From positions 248,001-312,000 of the forward strand of contig LT629697.1 in NCBI GenBank assembly GCA_900100325.1: a stretch of DNA of 64,000 nt. The letters run 5' to 3'. A program made the position numbers and the translations under genes. The DNA comes from Frankineae bacterium MT45. Its GTDB lineage: Bacteria; Actinomycetota; Actinomycetes; Mycobacteriales; Jatrophihabitantaceae. This document shows positions 17,901 through 25,304 of this stretch, in pieces. The notes under the pieces were generated by a model that saw only the letters and a program-made list of their open reading frames with translations, did no database searches and had not been told where the DNA came from. The first letter of the stretch is position 1; each line of letters opens with the position of its first letter.

Positions 17901-18122
17901 GGGACGGTCGCCGGCGTCGTCGGCGCGGCGCTGGTGCTGCCGTCCCTGCCTATCTTCTCGTCGCCGCCGCTGGTCCCGATCTCGCTGCTGGCCACGGCCT
18001 GGCCGTCGGTGCTGCTGAGCACCCTCGTCGCCGCACTGCTCTTCGGCGCGGTCGGCTGGGCCGTCGCGCTCGCCGTGACCTCGGACTCCGGAGCGGCCGA
18101 GAGGCCCGGGGGTCTCCAGTGA
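14979..18122 (+). CDS. FtsX-like ABC transporter permease, double-length
   Basis: A protein of 1047 aa. An N-terminal membrane anchor (about residues 8-30) is followed by a ~280-residue extracytoplasmic domain, then a block of membrane helices (about 305-540), a second large external domain, and a final FtsX-like helical block (about 900-1035). This is the two-unit FtsX/MacB-type layout of actinobacterial exporters. GTG 14979 has GAGGGAG at 14964-14970. It overlaps the first ATPase gene by 4 bp (GTGA), so all three genes form one complex. The substrate is unknown; family members move lipids, peptides or antibiotics, or remodel the envelope. Confidence 0.87.
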   Translation: MLFSRLRHRAWYAAFLFVLSTLTVAAFAAGPFYERAVEQASLQATLGEASPAARGIAAHADTIDDALAVLPKGDTASLFRAPVTGSDNNNLQTTLQGKNYSATVSARSELCAHLTMVAGRCPQGVGEIVVSSTSASALSLRLGQPVTLSGVVDGGPSYPLGTAHIVGVYRVFDADDDYWFGRTYSSATGTYTQSQAGAVSRYVDTFFISASYAADLMSQVTQFNNGRPAEAPLPDPFDRYAQAALLVHRVGIDDTAQLRAAAEAATAAAQTASNNGQSLSVGTNLPNLLDTVEHARSQSRSIIPAFALQLALVVLAVMAMVVAAEVEERQPELALGRLRGRGARSAAGPFLTEAVALVGGSLVPGLALSWFVTLLLARRQLPPGTSLELRWAPVAAALGGALLALAIFAILVLRAARRPVLELLRTVPRTVGRRGLGVFEAMIFSASVAGVVVALSGDRHNLLVSLVPALLAVAAGLLAAQLAAWACSAIGRRLLWRGRLGAAMAALQAARRSGFRRVVLLVCITTALVIAAVDQWSVAAENRSRAAGVQVGAPVVLTTAPTTPSQLQQAVKAADPAERFAVPVVLQQSENAVSPVIATDPVAFAAAASWVEEGDRPPAKALAQLSPPAAAAPIRVTGDHLQLTGDSSLIRTLDSDSTAGPVSLRFELRRTDGSMTSADVVLPEGHVPGLVLNVPISGCLSGCQVRRLSLQRSPSDNQRVQLALRISQFAVATGNHLTPVSLGTPNDWGTVPPADGAAPAGPDEFLRLDADPSGSGLALTAVNEGSDAAIRHRDLPDVIPAISGGSLPPSGATLGIDGLPQTFGVVSQAPYLPRLGTVATPLLTDLTLAIAASGNTTAGDTFQVWLSSDDPGQERALVAALRTHGVTIAQRETAAHAQRLLAQTPPAWAVTFALLVALVATLVAMLMIIAVALTSRGPRRTDLAAMRLVGVRGESLRRAGVGEQLLGVLLGVIVGTVAGVVGAALVLPSLPIFSSPPLVPISLLATAWPSVLLSTLVAALLFGAVGWAVALAVTSDSGAAERPGGLQ

Positions 18123-18982
18123 ACTCACGCGGGCTCGCGGTGTCGGCCCACGGCTTGGTGCACATCTACCGGGTCGAGGGGAACGACGTCGTCGCGCTCA
18201 CCTCGGTGGATCTGGAGATCGCGGCCGGGCAGATGGTCGGGTTGCTTGGGCCGTCCGGCTCGGGGAAGTCGACGCTGCTGACCTTGCTGGCCGGTCTGCA
18301 GCGCCCGAGCGCCGGCCGCCTGCGGGTGGGCGCCCATGATCTGGCCGCGGTGGAGCCGGATGACCTGGACGGCATGCGGGCAACCGAAGTCGGGGTCGTA
18401 CTTCAGGGCGCGGCCCGCAACCTGCTGCCGTACACGACGCCCCGTCGCAACGTCGCCTTCGCCCAGCGGGCCGCCCGGCGACGTGGACGCAGCGACCTCC
18501 CGGAGGCCGCCACGGTTCTGGCCCTGCTCGGTCTCGGCGGTCAGCTTGACCGGCCGCTGGGCCAACTCACCCCTGGACAGTTGCAGCGCGTCGCCGTGGC
18601 GACCGGGATGGCCGCGCTACCGGGGCTCCTGTTGGCCGATGAACCGACCAGCCAGCTCGACCACCGACACCGGGACGAGGTGCTGGACGCTATCGCCGAC
18701 GTCAACGCACAACTCGGAACCACCGTGATCACCGTGACGCACGACCCCGACGTGGCGGCCCGAATGCCCCGCACCATCACCATCCGTGATGGCCGGATCG
18801 GGGCCGAAGGGCGGGGCGGGGAGGAGTTCGTGGTGGTCGGGCGTGACGGCTCGGTGCAACTTCCCCCCGATATTCGCGTCCGGTTCACCGCCGGTGACCT
18901 GCTCCGCGTCGATCTCACCGACGACGGGGTCGTACACCTGCGGCCCCGTGACACTGACGACCCAACAGCGGGGACAACATGA
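18119..18982 (+). CDS. ABC transporter ATPase with unusual signature motif
   Basis: A protein of 287 aa. Walker A is GPSGSGKST (about residues 43-51), Walker B is LLLADEPTSQLD, and the H-loop is VTHDPDVAA. The signature reads LTPGQLQRVAVA instead of LSGGQ, so one ATP site of the pair may be weak. The C-terminal ~70 residues after the ATPase domain form an extra small region. It overlaps the permease by GTGA and the second ATPase by ATGA. MacB/LolD-like family. Confidence 0.9.
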   Translation: MNSRGLAVSAHGLVHIYRVEGNDVVALTSVDLEIAAGQMVGLLGPSGSGKSTLLTLLAGLQRPSAGRLRVGAHDLAAVEPDDLDGMRATEVGVVLQGAARNLLPYTTPRRNVAFAQRAARRRGRSDLPEAATVLALLGLGGQLDRPLGQLTPGQLQRVAVATGMAALPGLLLADEPTSQLDHRHRDEVLDAIADVNAQLGTTVITVTHDPDVAARMPRTITIRDGRIGAEGRGGEEFVVVGRDGSVQLPPDIRVRFTAGDLLRVDLTDDGVVHLRPRDTDDPTAGTT

Positions 18983-19686
18983 CACCGCGGCACGCGTCGA
19001 ACAATGAGCCGTCTTTCTCGGGGGAACCGCTCCTGGAGGCAGCCGGCGTATCGGTCAGCTACGGCCAGACGATGGCCGTCGACAGGGTCAGTCTGCAGCT
19101 GTACCCCGGAGAGCTCATCGCACTCACCGGCCGGTCGGGCGCCGGAAAGACCTCCCTGCTGAACGCGCTGGCCGGGATCCTCCGTCCGGTGGCCGGAGAG
19201 GTTCTGGTCCGCGGCCAACGAGTGCAGAGCGCCCCAGAGGCCAATAAATTGCAGGTGGTTCTCATACCGCAGGGGAATGCGCTGGTGCGCGTGTTGACCG
19301 CTATCGAGAACGTTGCGCTACCGCTGCTCGCGCAGCCGGGGTCGAAGTCCGACGCGCGCGAACGGGCACAGCAGGCGCTGGCCCTGGTCGGCCTGGAGGA
19401 GGCGGCTGGGCAGCTCGTCGAGGAGCTCTCCGGAGGTCAGCAGCAGCGAGCGGCGGTGGCCCGAGGCCTGGCCGTCGGGGGCGCGCTGCTACTGGCCGAT
19501 GAGCCGACCAGCGAGCTCGACGCGGCCAACCGCACACGGGTGATGGATCTGCTGCGCCAGCAGGCCGAGCGCGGCGCCGGTGTCCTGGTTGCCACGCACG
19601 ACCCCGATGCGGCGGCGCTCTGCGACGCCGAGCTGCGACTGGACGAGGGGGTCGCCACCTGGATCCGCGACCGGTCAGTCGGCTGA
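18979..19686 (+). CDS. ABC transporter ATPase (canonical)
   Basis: A protein of 235 aa. Walker A is GRSGAGKTS, the signature LSGGQQQRAAVARG is canonical, Walker B is LLLADEPTSELD, and the H-loop is ATHDPDAAA. It is translationally coupled to the preceding ATPase (ATGA). Together with the upstream gene it probably forms a heterodimeric motor on the single permease, with this subunit supplying the intact signature motif. Confidence 0.9.
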   Translation: MTPRHASNNEPSFSGEPLLEAAGVSVSYGQTMAVDRVSLQLYPGELIALTGRSGAGKTSLLNALAGILRPVAGEVLVRGQRVQSAPEANKLQVVLIPQGNALVRVLTAIENVALPLLAQPGSKSDARERAQQALALVGLEEAAGQLVEELSGGQQQRAAVARGLAVGGALLLADEPTSELDAANRTRVMDLLRQQAERGAGVLVATHDPDAAALCDAELRLDEGVATWIRDRSVG

Positions 19687-19739
19687 GCGCGACCCGCATC
19701 GACTGCATACGTTCGGCGAGTTTGGGTAGGAGTAGTTGC

Positions 19740-19928
19740 ATGACGCTTCCCGGACCGGATCCCGACAGCCTCCCGCCGATCGACCCGCAGGAGCCTGCTC
19801 CCGATGACGCGGGGCCTCTGCTCCCCGACACACCGGAGACGCTCCCGCCAGCACCGATCGAGCCAATGCCTGGGCCCGACGACCCGGATAGCGTCCCGGT
19901 CGGCGCTCGCAGCTACCCGGCCGGTTGA
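19740..19928 (+). CDS. 62-aa proline- and aspartate-rich small protein
   Basis: A small protein starting MTLPGPDPDSLPPIDP. Roughly a third of its residues are proline and another fifth Asp/Glu; there is no signal peptide or membrane segment. It looks intrinsically disordered and very acidic. ATG 19740 has a good Shine-Dalgarno (TAGGAG, 7-nt spacer), and the gene lies 53 bp after the ABC exporter on the same strand, so it is probably expressed. Its last 16 bp overlap the convergent membrane-protein gene. I do not recognise a family. It could be an exported or scaffold peptide, or a spurious frame in C-rich DNA. Confidence 0.55.
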   Translation: MTLPGPDPDSLPPIDPQEPAPDDAGPLLPDTPETLPPAPIEPMPGPDDPDSVPVGARSYPAG

Positions 19929-20542
19929 CTCCTCTCGCCAGCCCAGCGCATGAGCTCGACCTGAAGCAGAACGGCGGCAACCGCCGCGATCGCGGCCGCC
20001 GTCACGTCGAACCACAGCCCGGGGCGGATCTGGAAGAGATACGTCCCGCTCTGTCTCGACGCCGTCACCTGGCGACTCAGATCGATCCATCGAAGCCAGC
20101 TGGCTCCGGCGAGCATGCCGACCCCGACCAGGGCCAAGGCGCCCGCCGCCCGTAGCAGGCTCGAGGTGCGTGTTGGCAGCACGGCGCCCACCGCGGTGAC
20201 GATCAGGAGCAGGCCAATGCCGACGAAGGCCAACGCGAAGTTCGTCATGATCAGCGTGGATGTTCCGTCGCTACTGGCCGGAGGCCGCACGTTTCCGAAG
20301 CTGTCGAAGGTCGCCACGATGATCATCCGATCGGCCGCCGACCCGTCGGAGACGAGGACTCGTGCGATGTCGACGTACTGTCCCGCGATCGTGATAGCCG
20401 CGGCCATCAACAGCAGGGCGGCCCCGCCGATGCGAAGCGATGACGGACGGCGGCGGACTGGGCCGGCCGCGGGTACTGGTTCGGAGTCGCTCGACTCGAC
20501 CTCTTCCGGCTCGGGCACGTCCAGGAACTCGACAGACTCCAT
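19913..20542 (-). CDS. Four-helix membrane protein of unknown function
   Basis: About 209 aa from ATG 20542 (MESVEFLDVPEPEEVE...). An acidic N-terminal tail of ~35 residues precedes four predicted membrane segments: IGGAALLLMAAAITIAG, a long one at NFALAFVGIGLLLIV, AAGALALVGVGMLAGA, and VTAAAIAAVAAVLLQVELM. The segment between TM1 and TM2 (about 65 aa) would be external. No family recognised. It is separated by 43 bp from phhB upstream on the same strand. Confidence 0.7.
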   Translation of the reverse strand: MESVEFLDVPEPEEVESSDSEPVPAAGPVRRRPSSLRIGGAALLLMAAAITIAGQYVDIARVLVSDGSAADRMIIVATFDSFGNVRPPASSDGTSTLIMTNFALAFVGIGLLLIVTAVGAVLPTRTSSLLRAAGALALVGVGMLAGASWLRWIDLSRQVTASRQSGTYLFQIRPGLWFDVTAAAIAAVAAVLLQVELMRWAGERSQPAG

Positions 20543-20585
20543 GCCGCACACTCTCGCACGAGCCGTCAGGCATTCGGCCGGTGAC

Positions 20586-20900
20586 TCAGCTGTGGCCGAC
20601 TATCTCGTCGATGCGGGCGGCCAGGTCCAGGTCGGCCTGGGTCAGACCACCGGCTGAATGCGTGCTCAGCGTGAAGGTCAGACTCCGCCACCGGATGTCG
20701 ATGTCCGGGTGATGGTCGGCGTCTTCAGCCACTTCGGCGATGCGACGCACCCAACCGATACCAGCCAGAAAGCTGGGCGCGTCGACCTTGCGGGTGATTG
20801 ACGCACCGGCGGAGACACCGGGTGCGGCGGAACTGTGCCAGGCCCGCAGCTGAGCGAGCCCGACCTCCAACTCATCCCTGCTGACCAGCGCGGCACTCAT
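20586..20900 (-). CDS. phhB: Pterin-4a-carbinolamine dehydratase
   Basis: A protein of 104 aa. EDADHHPDIDIRWRSLTFTL carries the conserved [E/H]-x-HHPD active-site motif, and the C-terminal GGLTQADLDLAARID matches PCD/DCoH proteins. The enzyme dehydrates 4a-hydroxytetrahydrobiopterin formed by aromatic amino-acid hydroxylases. No such hydroxylase is in the window; stand-alone copies are common in actinobacteria and may serve other pterin roles. Confidence 0.92.
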   Translation of the reverse strand: MSAALVSRDELEVGLAQLRAWHSSAAPGVSAGASITRKVDAPSFLAGIGWVRRIAEVAEDADHHPDIDIRWRSLTFTLSTHSAGGLTQADLDLAARIDEIVGHS

Positions 20901-21034
20901 ACGTTCATACTCCTCTCAGTGGTGCTCGGCGGCGACTCGGCGCCGCGACGACACCGCTTCCCTGGCAATGATCGGGGCCGCCCGTTGTTCATCTTGCGTC
21001 CCTCACCCGGTCAGCTGCCGTAAACCTCCGCTGT

Positions 21035-21095
21035 CAAGACTCGCCAAAGACTGCGCCATCCGGGCGCAATCTTTCGTAAAGCATTGGGAGTCTTG
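21035..21095 (+). promoter_or_regulatory. Nested hairpin in the 5' leader reaching the start codon
   Basis: The outer stem CAAGACTC (21035-21042) pairs perfectly with GAGTCTTG (21088-21095), which ends on the base before ATG 21096 and contains part of the Shine-Dalgarno GGGAG (21086-21090). The inner stem is 21046-21057 with 21063-21074 (11 of 12 pairs, 5-nt loop). Folding would hide the ribosome-binding site. Confidence 0.55.
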
Positions 21096-22724
21096 ATGAA
21101 ACGTCGAGCTATCGCGCTCGCTGCCACCGCTACGATCGCTCTCACCGCCGTCTCCGTCACCGCCGCCAGCGCGGACGCCGGGAAGCCGGACGCGCCGCTG
21201 CTGGCCCAGCCGGACGCCTACCTGCTCAGCCAGGACCACACGCTGCTGGCGCATGCCAGCGTGCTGGGCAATGACCAGGGACGCCCCACCGCGATCGTCT
21301 CCCACACCGATCCGGCCCACGGCTCGCTCACGCTGAACCCGGACGGCACCTTCAGCTACGTCCCCGCCGCAGGCTTCTCCGGCGTGGACACCTTCGACTA
21401 CACGGTGAGTGACGCCGTGACGCTGTACCAGACGCACGTGCCGCCACTGGCCACCATCGGCGGCGTGAAGATCACCGGCGGCGGCTACGGCTCCTCGCTG
21501 GCGCCGGTCCCCGGCTCCAAGAACGAGGTGTACGGACTCACCGATCGCGGCCCGAACGTCGACGGGCCGAACGGGACGAAGATCGAGCCGCTCCCCGCCT
21601 TCGACCCGGCGATCGGCAAGTTCAAGTTGGTCAACGGATCGGCTGTCCTGGAGCAGACGATCCCGCTGAAGGCCGGCGACGGCACTCCCTACAACGGGCT
21701 GGTCAATTCGCAGGCCTCCACCGGCGAGACGATCACCGATCTGGACGGCAACCTCCTGCCGACCAGCCCCAATGGCTACGACTCTGAGGGCCTAGTCGCC
21801 CTCAAGGACGGCACGTTCTGGGTCTCCGACGAGTACGGCCCGTTCATCACCCACTTCGACAAGCAGGGCCGGGCCATCGGCCGCCTCTCGCCGTTCGACG
21901 GCTCGCTGCCGGCCGAACTGGCCGACCGCGTGCCTAACAAGGGCATGGAGGGGCTCACCATCACCCCCGACGGGAAGACGCTGGTCGGCATGATGCAGTC
22001 GGCGTTGCAGACGCCGGATCTCACCAAGAAGCCGTCCAGCGTCACCACGCTACGGATCGTCACCATCGACCTGAAGTCGCACGCAACGCACGAATACCTG
22101 TACCTATTGGATGATCCCAAGGTGAACAGCGGCGCGGTCAGTGAGATCACCGCACTCACCAACAGCACCTTTGTGGTCGACGAGCGGGACGGCAAGTTCG
22201 AACCGAACGCGTACAAGAAGCTCTTCACCATCGACCTGACCAACGCCACCGACGTGGGCCCGCAGTCGAGCGTCGCCGGCGCGACCTATGACGCCAGCAA
22301 GGGTGGGCTCCTCGTCGGTGCCGCCTCGCAGTCCATCGATGCTTATGTCGGCACTGACGACACGGCCACCGCGACGGCCGATCTGGCCGCGGTCGGCATC
22401 ACCCCGGTGAGCAAGACGCTTGACGTCGACCTCGGTGGCCTAGTGACCCGGTTGGACCCGACCGGCGGCTTCTTCGGGCACGACAAGGTCGAGGGCGTGG
22501 CGACGACCGACCAGGGGAAGACGCTCATCGTCAGCAATGACAACGACTTCGGTATCGCCGGAGTCACCGGGACGACCGCCCCGTTCACGCTGACGCCGAA
22601 GATCCTGCCGAATGGCCAGCAGGACGACGGCGAGTACCTCGCGATCGACACGACGAAGGTGAACGACCCGACCAGCACGGCGACGGTCTCGATCTTCGTC
22701 ACCCCGCCCGGAATCCACCACTAG
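21096..22724 (+). CDS. Secreted esterase-like phytase family protein with Ig-like N-terminal domain
   Basis: A protein of 542 aa from ATG 21096. A Sec signal peptide (MKRRAIALAATATIALTAVSVTAASA) is followed by a cadherin-like Ig domain (about residues 40-110: SVLGNDQGR, then NPDGTFSYVPAAGFSGVDTF). The remainder matches the esterase-like activity of phytase family (PF13449 type): GLTDRGPNVDG, DSEGLVALKDGTFWVSDEYGPFI and NKGMEGLTITPDGKTL. It is expected outside the cell, possibly cleaving phosphate esters. It converges on the amidohydrolase gene with a 4-bp overlap. Confidence 0.88.
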   Translation: MKRRAIALAATATIALTAVSVTAASADAGKPDAPLLAQPDAYLLSQDHTLLAHASVLGNDQGRPTAIVSHTDPAHGSLTLNPDGTFSYVPAAGFSGVDTFDYTVSDAVTLYQTHVPPLATIGGVKITGGGYGSSLAPVPGSKNEVYGLTDRGPNVDGPNGTKIEPLPAFDPAIGKFKLVNGSAVLEQTIPLKAGDGTPYNGLVNSQASTGETITDLDGNLLPTSPNGYDSEGLVALKDGTFWVSDEYGPFITHFDKQGRAIGRLSPFDGSLPAELADRVPNKGMEGLTITPDGKTLVGMMQSALQTPDLTKKPSSVTTLRIVTIDLKSHATHEYLYLLDDPKVNSGAVSEITALTNSTFVVDERDGKFEPNAYKKLFTIDLTNATDVGPQSSVAGATYDASKGGLLVGAASQSIDAYVGTDDTATATADLAAVGITPVSKTLDVDLGGLVTRLDPTGGFFGHDKVEGVATTDQGKTLIVSNDNDFGIAGVTGTTAPFTLTPKILPNGQQDDGEYLAIDTTKVNDPTSTATVSIFVTPPGIHH

Positions 22725-23668
22725 TCCGGGGCGGCGGGTAGTCCCATCAGGCGGGCACCATTCGTCCAGAGGACACCCCGCAGCCAGTCGTCACCCAGCT
22801 CCAGTCGTTCCAGCGCCTGGAGCTGGGTGACGTACGGGTAAGGAATATTGGGGAAATCGGCGCCGAAGACCACCCGGTCGCCGAGGTCGCCCAACCGCTG
22901 CACATACTCGGCCGGCATCGGCGCATACTCGTCGGCGAAGTCGGTCGCCGCCATCGTGGTGTCCAGATGGACGTTCGGATACTCCTCGACCAGGTCGGCG
23001 AAGGCGTCGTAGTCCGGCATCCCGAGGTGGGCAATCACCAGGGTCAGGCGGGGAAATCGCGTGAGGAGCTCCCGGACGTGCCCGACCCCGGTGAAGCGGC
23101 CGTGCTGAGGGGCGGAGCCGGCGTGAATCACGATAGGAACGACGGCCTCCTGGAGCTGCCGCCAGGCCGGATCGAGGAGCTCGTCGGCCGGAGAGAAACG
23201 GCCCACCTGGACGTGCACTTTGAACAGCCGCGCCCCGGCGGCCAGTGCCTCGCCGACGTAGTCTCCGACACCCTCCTCGGGGTACAGGGTCGCCGAATGC
23301 ACCGCGTCCGGCACCCGAGCCGCGAACTCGGCGCACCAGTCATTGAGCCAGGCCGCCATGCCCGGCTTGTGGGGATAGGCCAGCGATGGAATCCCACGCA
23401 GGCCGAAGGCCCGCAGTAACTGCAGCCGATCCGCCTCGCTGCCCCGGTACTGCACCGGCCAGGCGCGACCGTAGTTCGTCTCGGCGTTGTCGAAGAACTC
23501 CTGCACCTTGCGATGCATCGGCTCCGGCATGAAGTGCACGTGGATGTCAGCCAGGCCCGGCAGCCCGAGCGACTGCCAATGGCGCCGCACCTCAGCCGCC
23601 TCAGCCGCCTCGACCGCCTCAGTTTCAGCCAGCTCAGCGCCCGACTCTCCGCTCGCTTCCCGCCCCAC
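22721..23668 (-). CDS. Amidohydrolase-family (amidohydrolase 2) metal-dependent hydrolase
   Basis: A protein of 315 aa. The metal motif HxH is in [13 protein letters not shown] (about residue 43), VIHAG supplies a later His, [10 protein letters not shown] another, and [12 protein letters not shown] the terminal Asp. This is the TIM-barrel layout of amidohydrolase 2 / ACMSD-like decarboxylases. The substrate is unknown. The N-terminal [10 protein letters not shown] stretch comes from a short imperfect repeat in the DNA (about 23590-23630), so the true start may lie downstream of GTG 23668. Confidence 0.82.
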   Translation of the reverse strand: MGREASGESGAELAETEAVEAAEAAEVRRHWQSLGLPGLADIHVHFMPEPMHRKVQEFFDNAETNYGRAWPVQYRGSEADRLQLLRAFGLRGIPSLAYPHKPGMAAWLNDWCAEFAARVPDAVHSATLYPEEGVGDYVGEALAAGARLFKVHVQVGRFSPADELLDPAWRQLQEAVVPIVIHAGSAPQHGRFTGVGHVRELLTRFPRLTLVIAHLGMPDYDAFADLVEEYPNVHLDTTMAATDFADEYAPMPAEYVQRLGDLGDRVVFGADFPNIPYPYVTQLQALERLELGDDWLRGVLWTNGARLMGLPAAPD

Positions 23669-23758
23669 CCTGGCGACGCTACTTCACTCCGCCGGCTCCG
23701 GCCGGATTGGACGGTCCGGAGGGTGGGCAGCGCCGGAATCCGGTTGTTAAATGGAGAG

Positions 23759-24193
23759 ATGCCCCTACAAGGTGAATATGAACCGAGTCCATCCAAGCGC
23801 TCCCGCGATCAGGTCGAGCTCTATGAATCCTCTGGCGGAACCGAAGGGACGACCCTCTTCGGTCTGCCGGTGATCGTGCTGACCAGCCTCGGCGCGAAGT
23901 CCGGCAAGATCCGCAAGACTCCGCTGATGCGGGTCGAGCACGACGGGCGCTACGCGGTGATCGCCTCCCAGGGCGGCGCCCCGACGCACCCCGTCTGGTA
24001 CTACAACCTCAACGCCGATCCGCACGTCGAACTGCAGGACGGGCCGACCCGGCAGGACATGGTGGCGCACGAGGCCAGCGGCGAGGAGCGGAGCACCTGG
24101 TGGGCCCGGGCCGTCGAGGCCTACCCCTCCTATGCCGACTATCAGACGAAGACGTCCCGGGAGATCCCCGTCTTCGTGCTCGAGCCCGCGTAG
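23759..24193 (+). CDS. F420-dependent nitroreductase-family (Ddn-like) oxidoreductase
   Basis: A protein of 144 aa. [20 protein letters not shown], then [22 protein letters not shown] and [19 protein letters not shown], are the hallmark segments of deazaflavin-dependent nitroreductases (Ddn family). These enzymes use reduced F420 to reduce quinones or nitro compounds in actinobacteria. ATG 23759 is closely preceded by GGAGAG. It is divergent from the amidohydrolase and precedes the flavin-related operon by 127 bp. Confidence 0.92.
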   Translation: MPLQGEYEPSPSKRSRDQVELYESSGGTEGTTLFGLPVIVLTSLGAKSGKIRKTPLMRVEHDGRYAVIASQGGAPTHPVWYYNLNADPHVELQDGPTRQDMVAHEASGEERSTWWARAVEAYPSYADYQTKTSREIPVFVLEPA

Positions 24194-24254
24194 CAACAAC
24201 CGGAATATTCCCGGTCTCCGGCGCAGTAGTCGTGACGCTGCCGACATCGCGCCC

Positions 24255-24293
24255 TTGCCACCCCGTAGTAGAGTTTTTCTATCAACGCGATAG
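24255..24293 (+). promoter_or_regulatory. Candidate promoter and operator of the flavin-linked operon
   Basis: TTGCCA (24255-24260), 17 nt, then TCTATC (24278-24283) make a plausible -35/-10 pair. A perfect dyad CTATC-AACGC-GATAG (24279-24293) overlaps the -10 region, as expected for a repressor site. It lies 28 bp upstream of ATG 24321. The regulator is unknown. Confidence 0.4.
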
Positions 24294-24320
24294 GCAAACA
24301 CTAGTTGGGATGGCAAGTCG

Positions 24321-24812
24321 ATGAAGGTAGCAGTGGTAGCCGGGAACCCGAAGCCGAACTCACGCACCCTGGCGGCGGCGACCCTGGTGGCCGAACGTCT
24401 CACTGGGCGGGCCCCAGAGACGGTGGTGGACGTGGTGACCCTCGGCCCTGGACTTCTCGGCTGGGGCGACCCGGCGGTGACCGCGGCCGTCGAGTCGGTG
24501 CGCCAGAGCGACTACCTGATCTGTGCATCGCCGACCTATAAGGCCACCTACACCGGCCTGCTGAAACTCTTCCTCGACCAGTTCCCGAGCAACGGGTTGG
24601 AGGGGGTCACCGCCTTCGCACTTATGCTCGGCGCCGGCCCGCAGCACGCGCTCGCGCCGGAACTGCTCCTCAAGCCGGTGCTGGCGGAGCTGGGTGCCAG
24701 CCTCCCCTCCCGCGCGCTGTACCTCCTCGACTCGGAGTGGGAGACGTCGGCCGCACTGGGTCCCTGGGTGGAGAGCGCCCAGCGGTACCTCACCCTGGAG
24801 AGCGCGTCATGA
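24321..24812 (+). CDS. NADPH-dependent FMN reductase (SsuE/MsuE-like)
   Basis: A protein of 163 aa with a flavodoxin-like fold. The FMN phosphate loop is GNPKPNSRT (residues about 8-16), and ASPTYKATYTGLLKLFLDQFP (about 73-93) is characteristic of SsuE/MsuE-type FMN reductases. These supply reduced flavin to two-component monooxygenases, often for sulfonate use, but no partner monooxygenase is in the window. It overlaps the next gene by ATGA and is the first gene of the operon. Confidence 0.88.
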   Translation: MKVAVVAGNPKPNSRTLAAATLVAERLTGRAPETVVDVVTLGPGLLGWGDPAVTAAVESVRQSDYLICASPTYKATYTGLLKLFLDQFPSNGLEGVTAFALMLGAGPQHALAPELLLKPVLAELGASLPSRALYLLDSEWETSAALGPWVESAQRYLTLESAS

Positions 24813-25303
24813 CCGTCCTCGCCCGTGAGCAGCTCAGCGGTGAGGTGCTCCGCAGCGCCTTCGCGGCCCACCCGAGCGGGGTCACTGCCATCTGCGCGTC
24901 GATCGACGGCGAGCCGGCCGGCCTGGTCGCCAGCTCCTTCACCTCGGTATCGCTGGATCCGCCGCTGGTCTCGGTCTGCGTGGCCCACACCTCCAGCACC
25001 TGGCCCCGGCTGCGCCCGGCGGCCCGGCTGGGGGTCAGCGTCCTCGCCGCCGACCACGACGAAGTGGCCCGCCGCCTCTCCGCCCGCGGCACCGAGCGCT
25101 TCGCCCAGGTCGGCTGGGAGGAGACCCTCCACGGTGCGATCTTCATTCACGGGTCGGCGCTACGGCTGGAGTGCACCCTCGAGAACGAGGTCCGGGCCGG
25201 CGACCACGACATCGTGCTGCTGCGGGTGATCAGCGTGCAGTCCTATCCGGAGGTCTCGCCGCTGGTCTTTCACGCCAGCCGCTTCCGCCGGTTGGAGGCC
25301 TGA
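24809..25303 (+). CDS. Flavin reductase-like domain protein
   Basis: A protein of 164 aa. RSAFAAHPSGVTAICA and LVASSFTSVSLDPPLVSVCV are the conserved FMN-binding segments of the HpaC/flavin-reductase family; the later DHDEVARRLSARGTERF and ALRLECTLENEVRAGDH are also family positions. It reduces FMN or FAD with NAD(P)H, or binds flavin. It is translationally coupled to the preceding FMN reductase, giving two flavin reductases of unrelated fold in one operon. Confidence 0.88.
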   Translation: MTVLAREQLSGEVLRSAFAAHPSGVTAICASIDGEPAGLVASSFTSVSLDPPLVSVCVAHTSSTWPRLRPAARLGVSVLAADHDEVARRLSARGTERFAQVGWEETLHGAIFIHGSALRLECTLENEVRAGDHDIVLLRVISVQSYPEVSPLVFHASRFRRLEA

Positions 25304-25304
25304 G

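Noticed and set aside
23590-23640. Tandem repeat at the start of the amidohydrolase gene as a mobile or regulatory repeat
   Set aside because: It is a short, imperfect GCCTCAGCC run encoding EAAEAAE; more likely simple low-complexity coding or an unused upstream extension.
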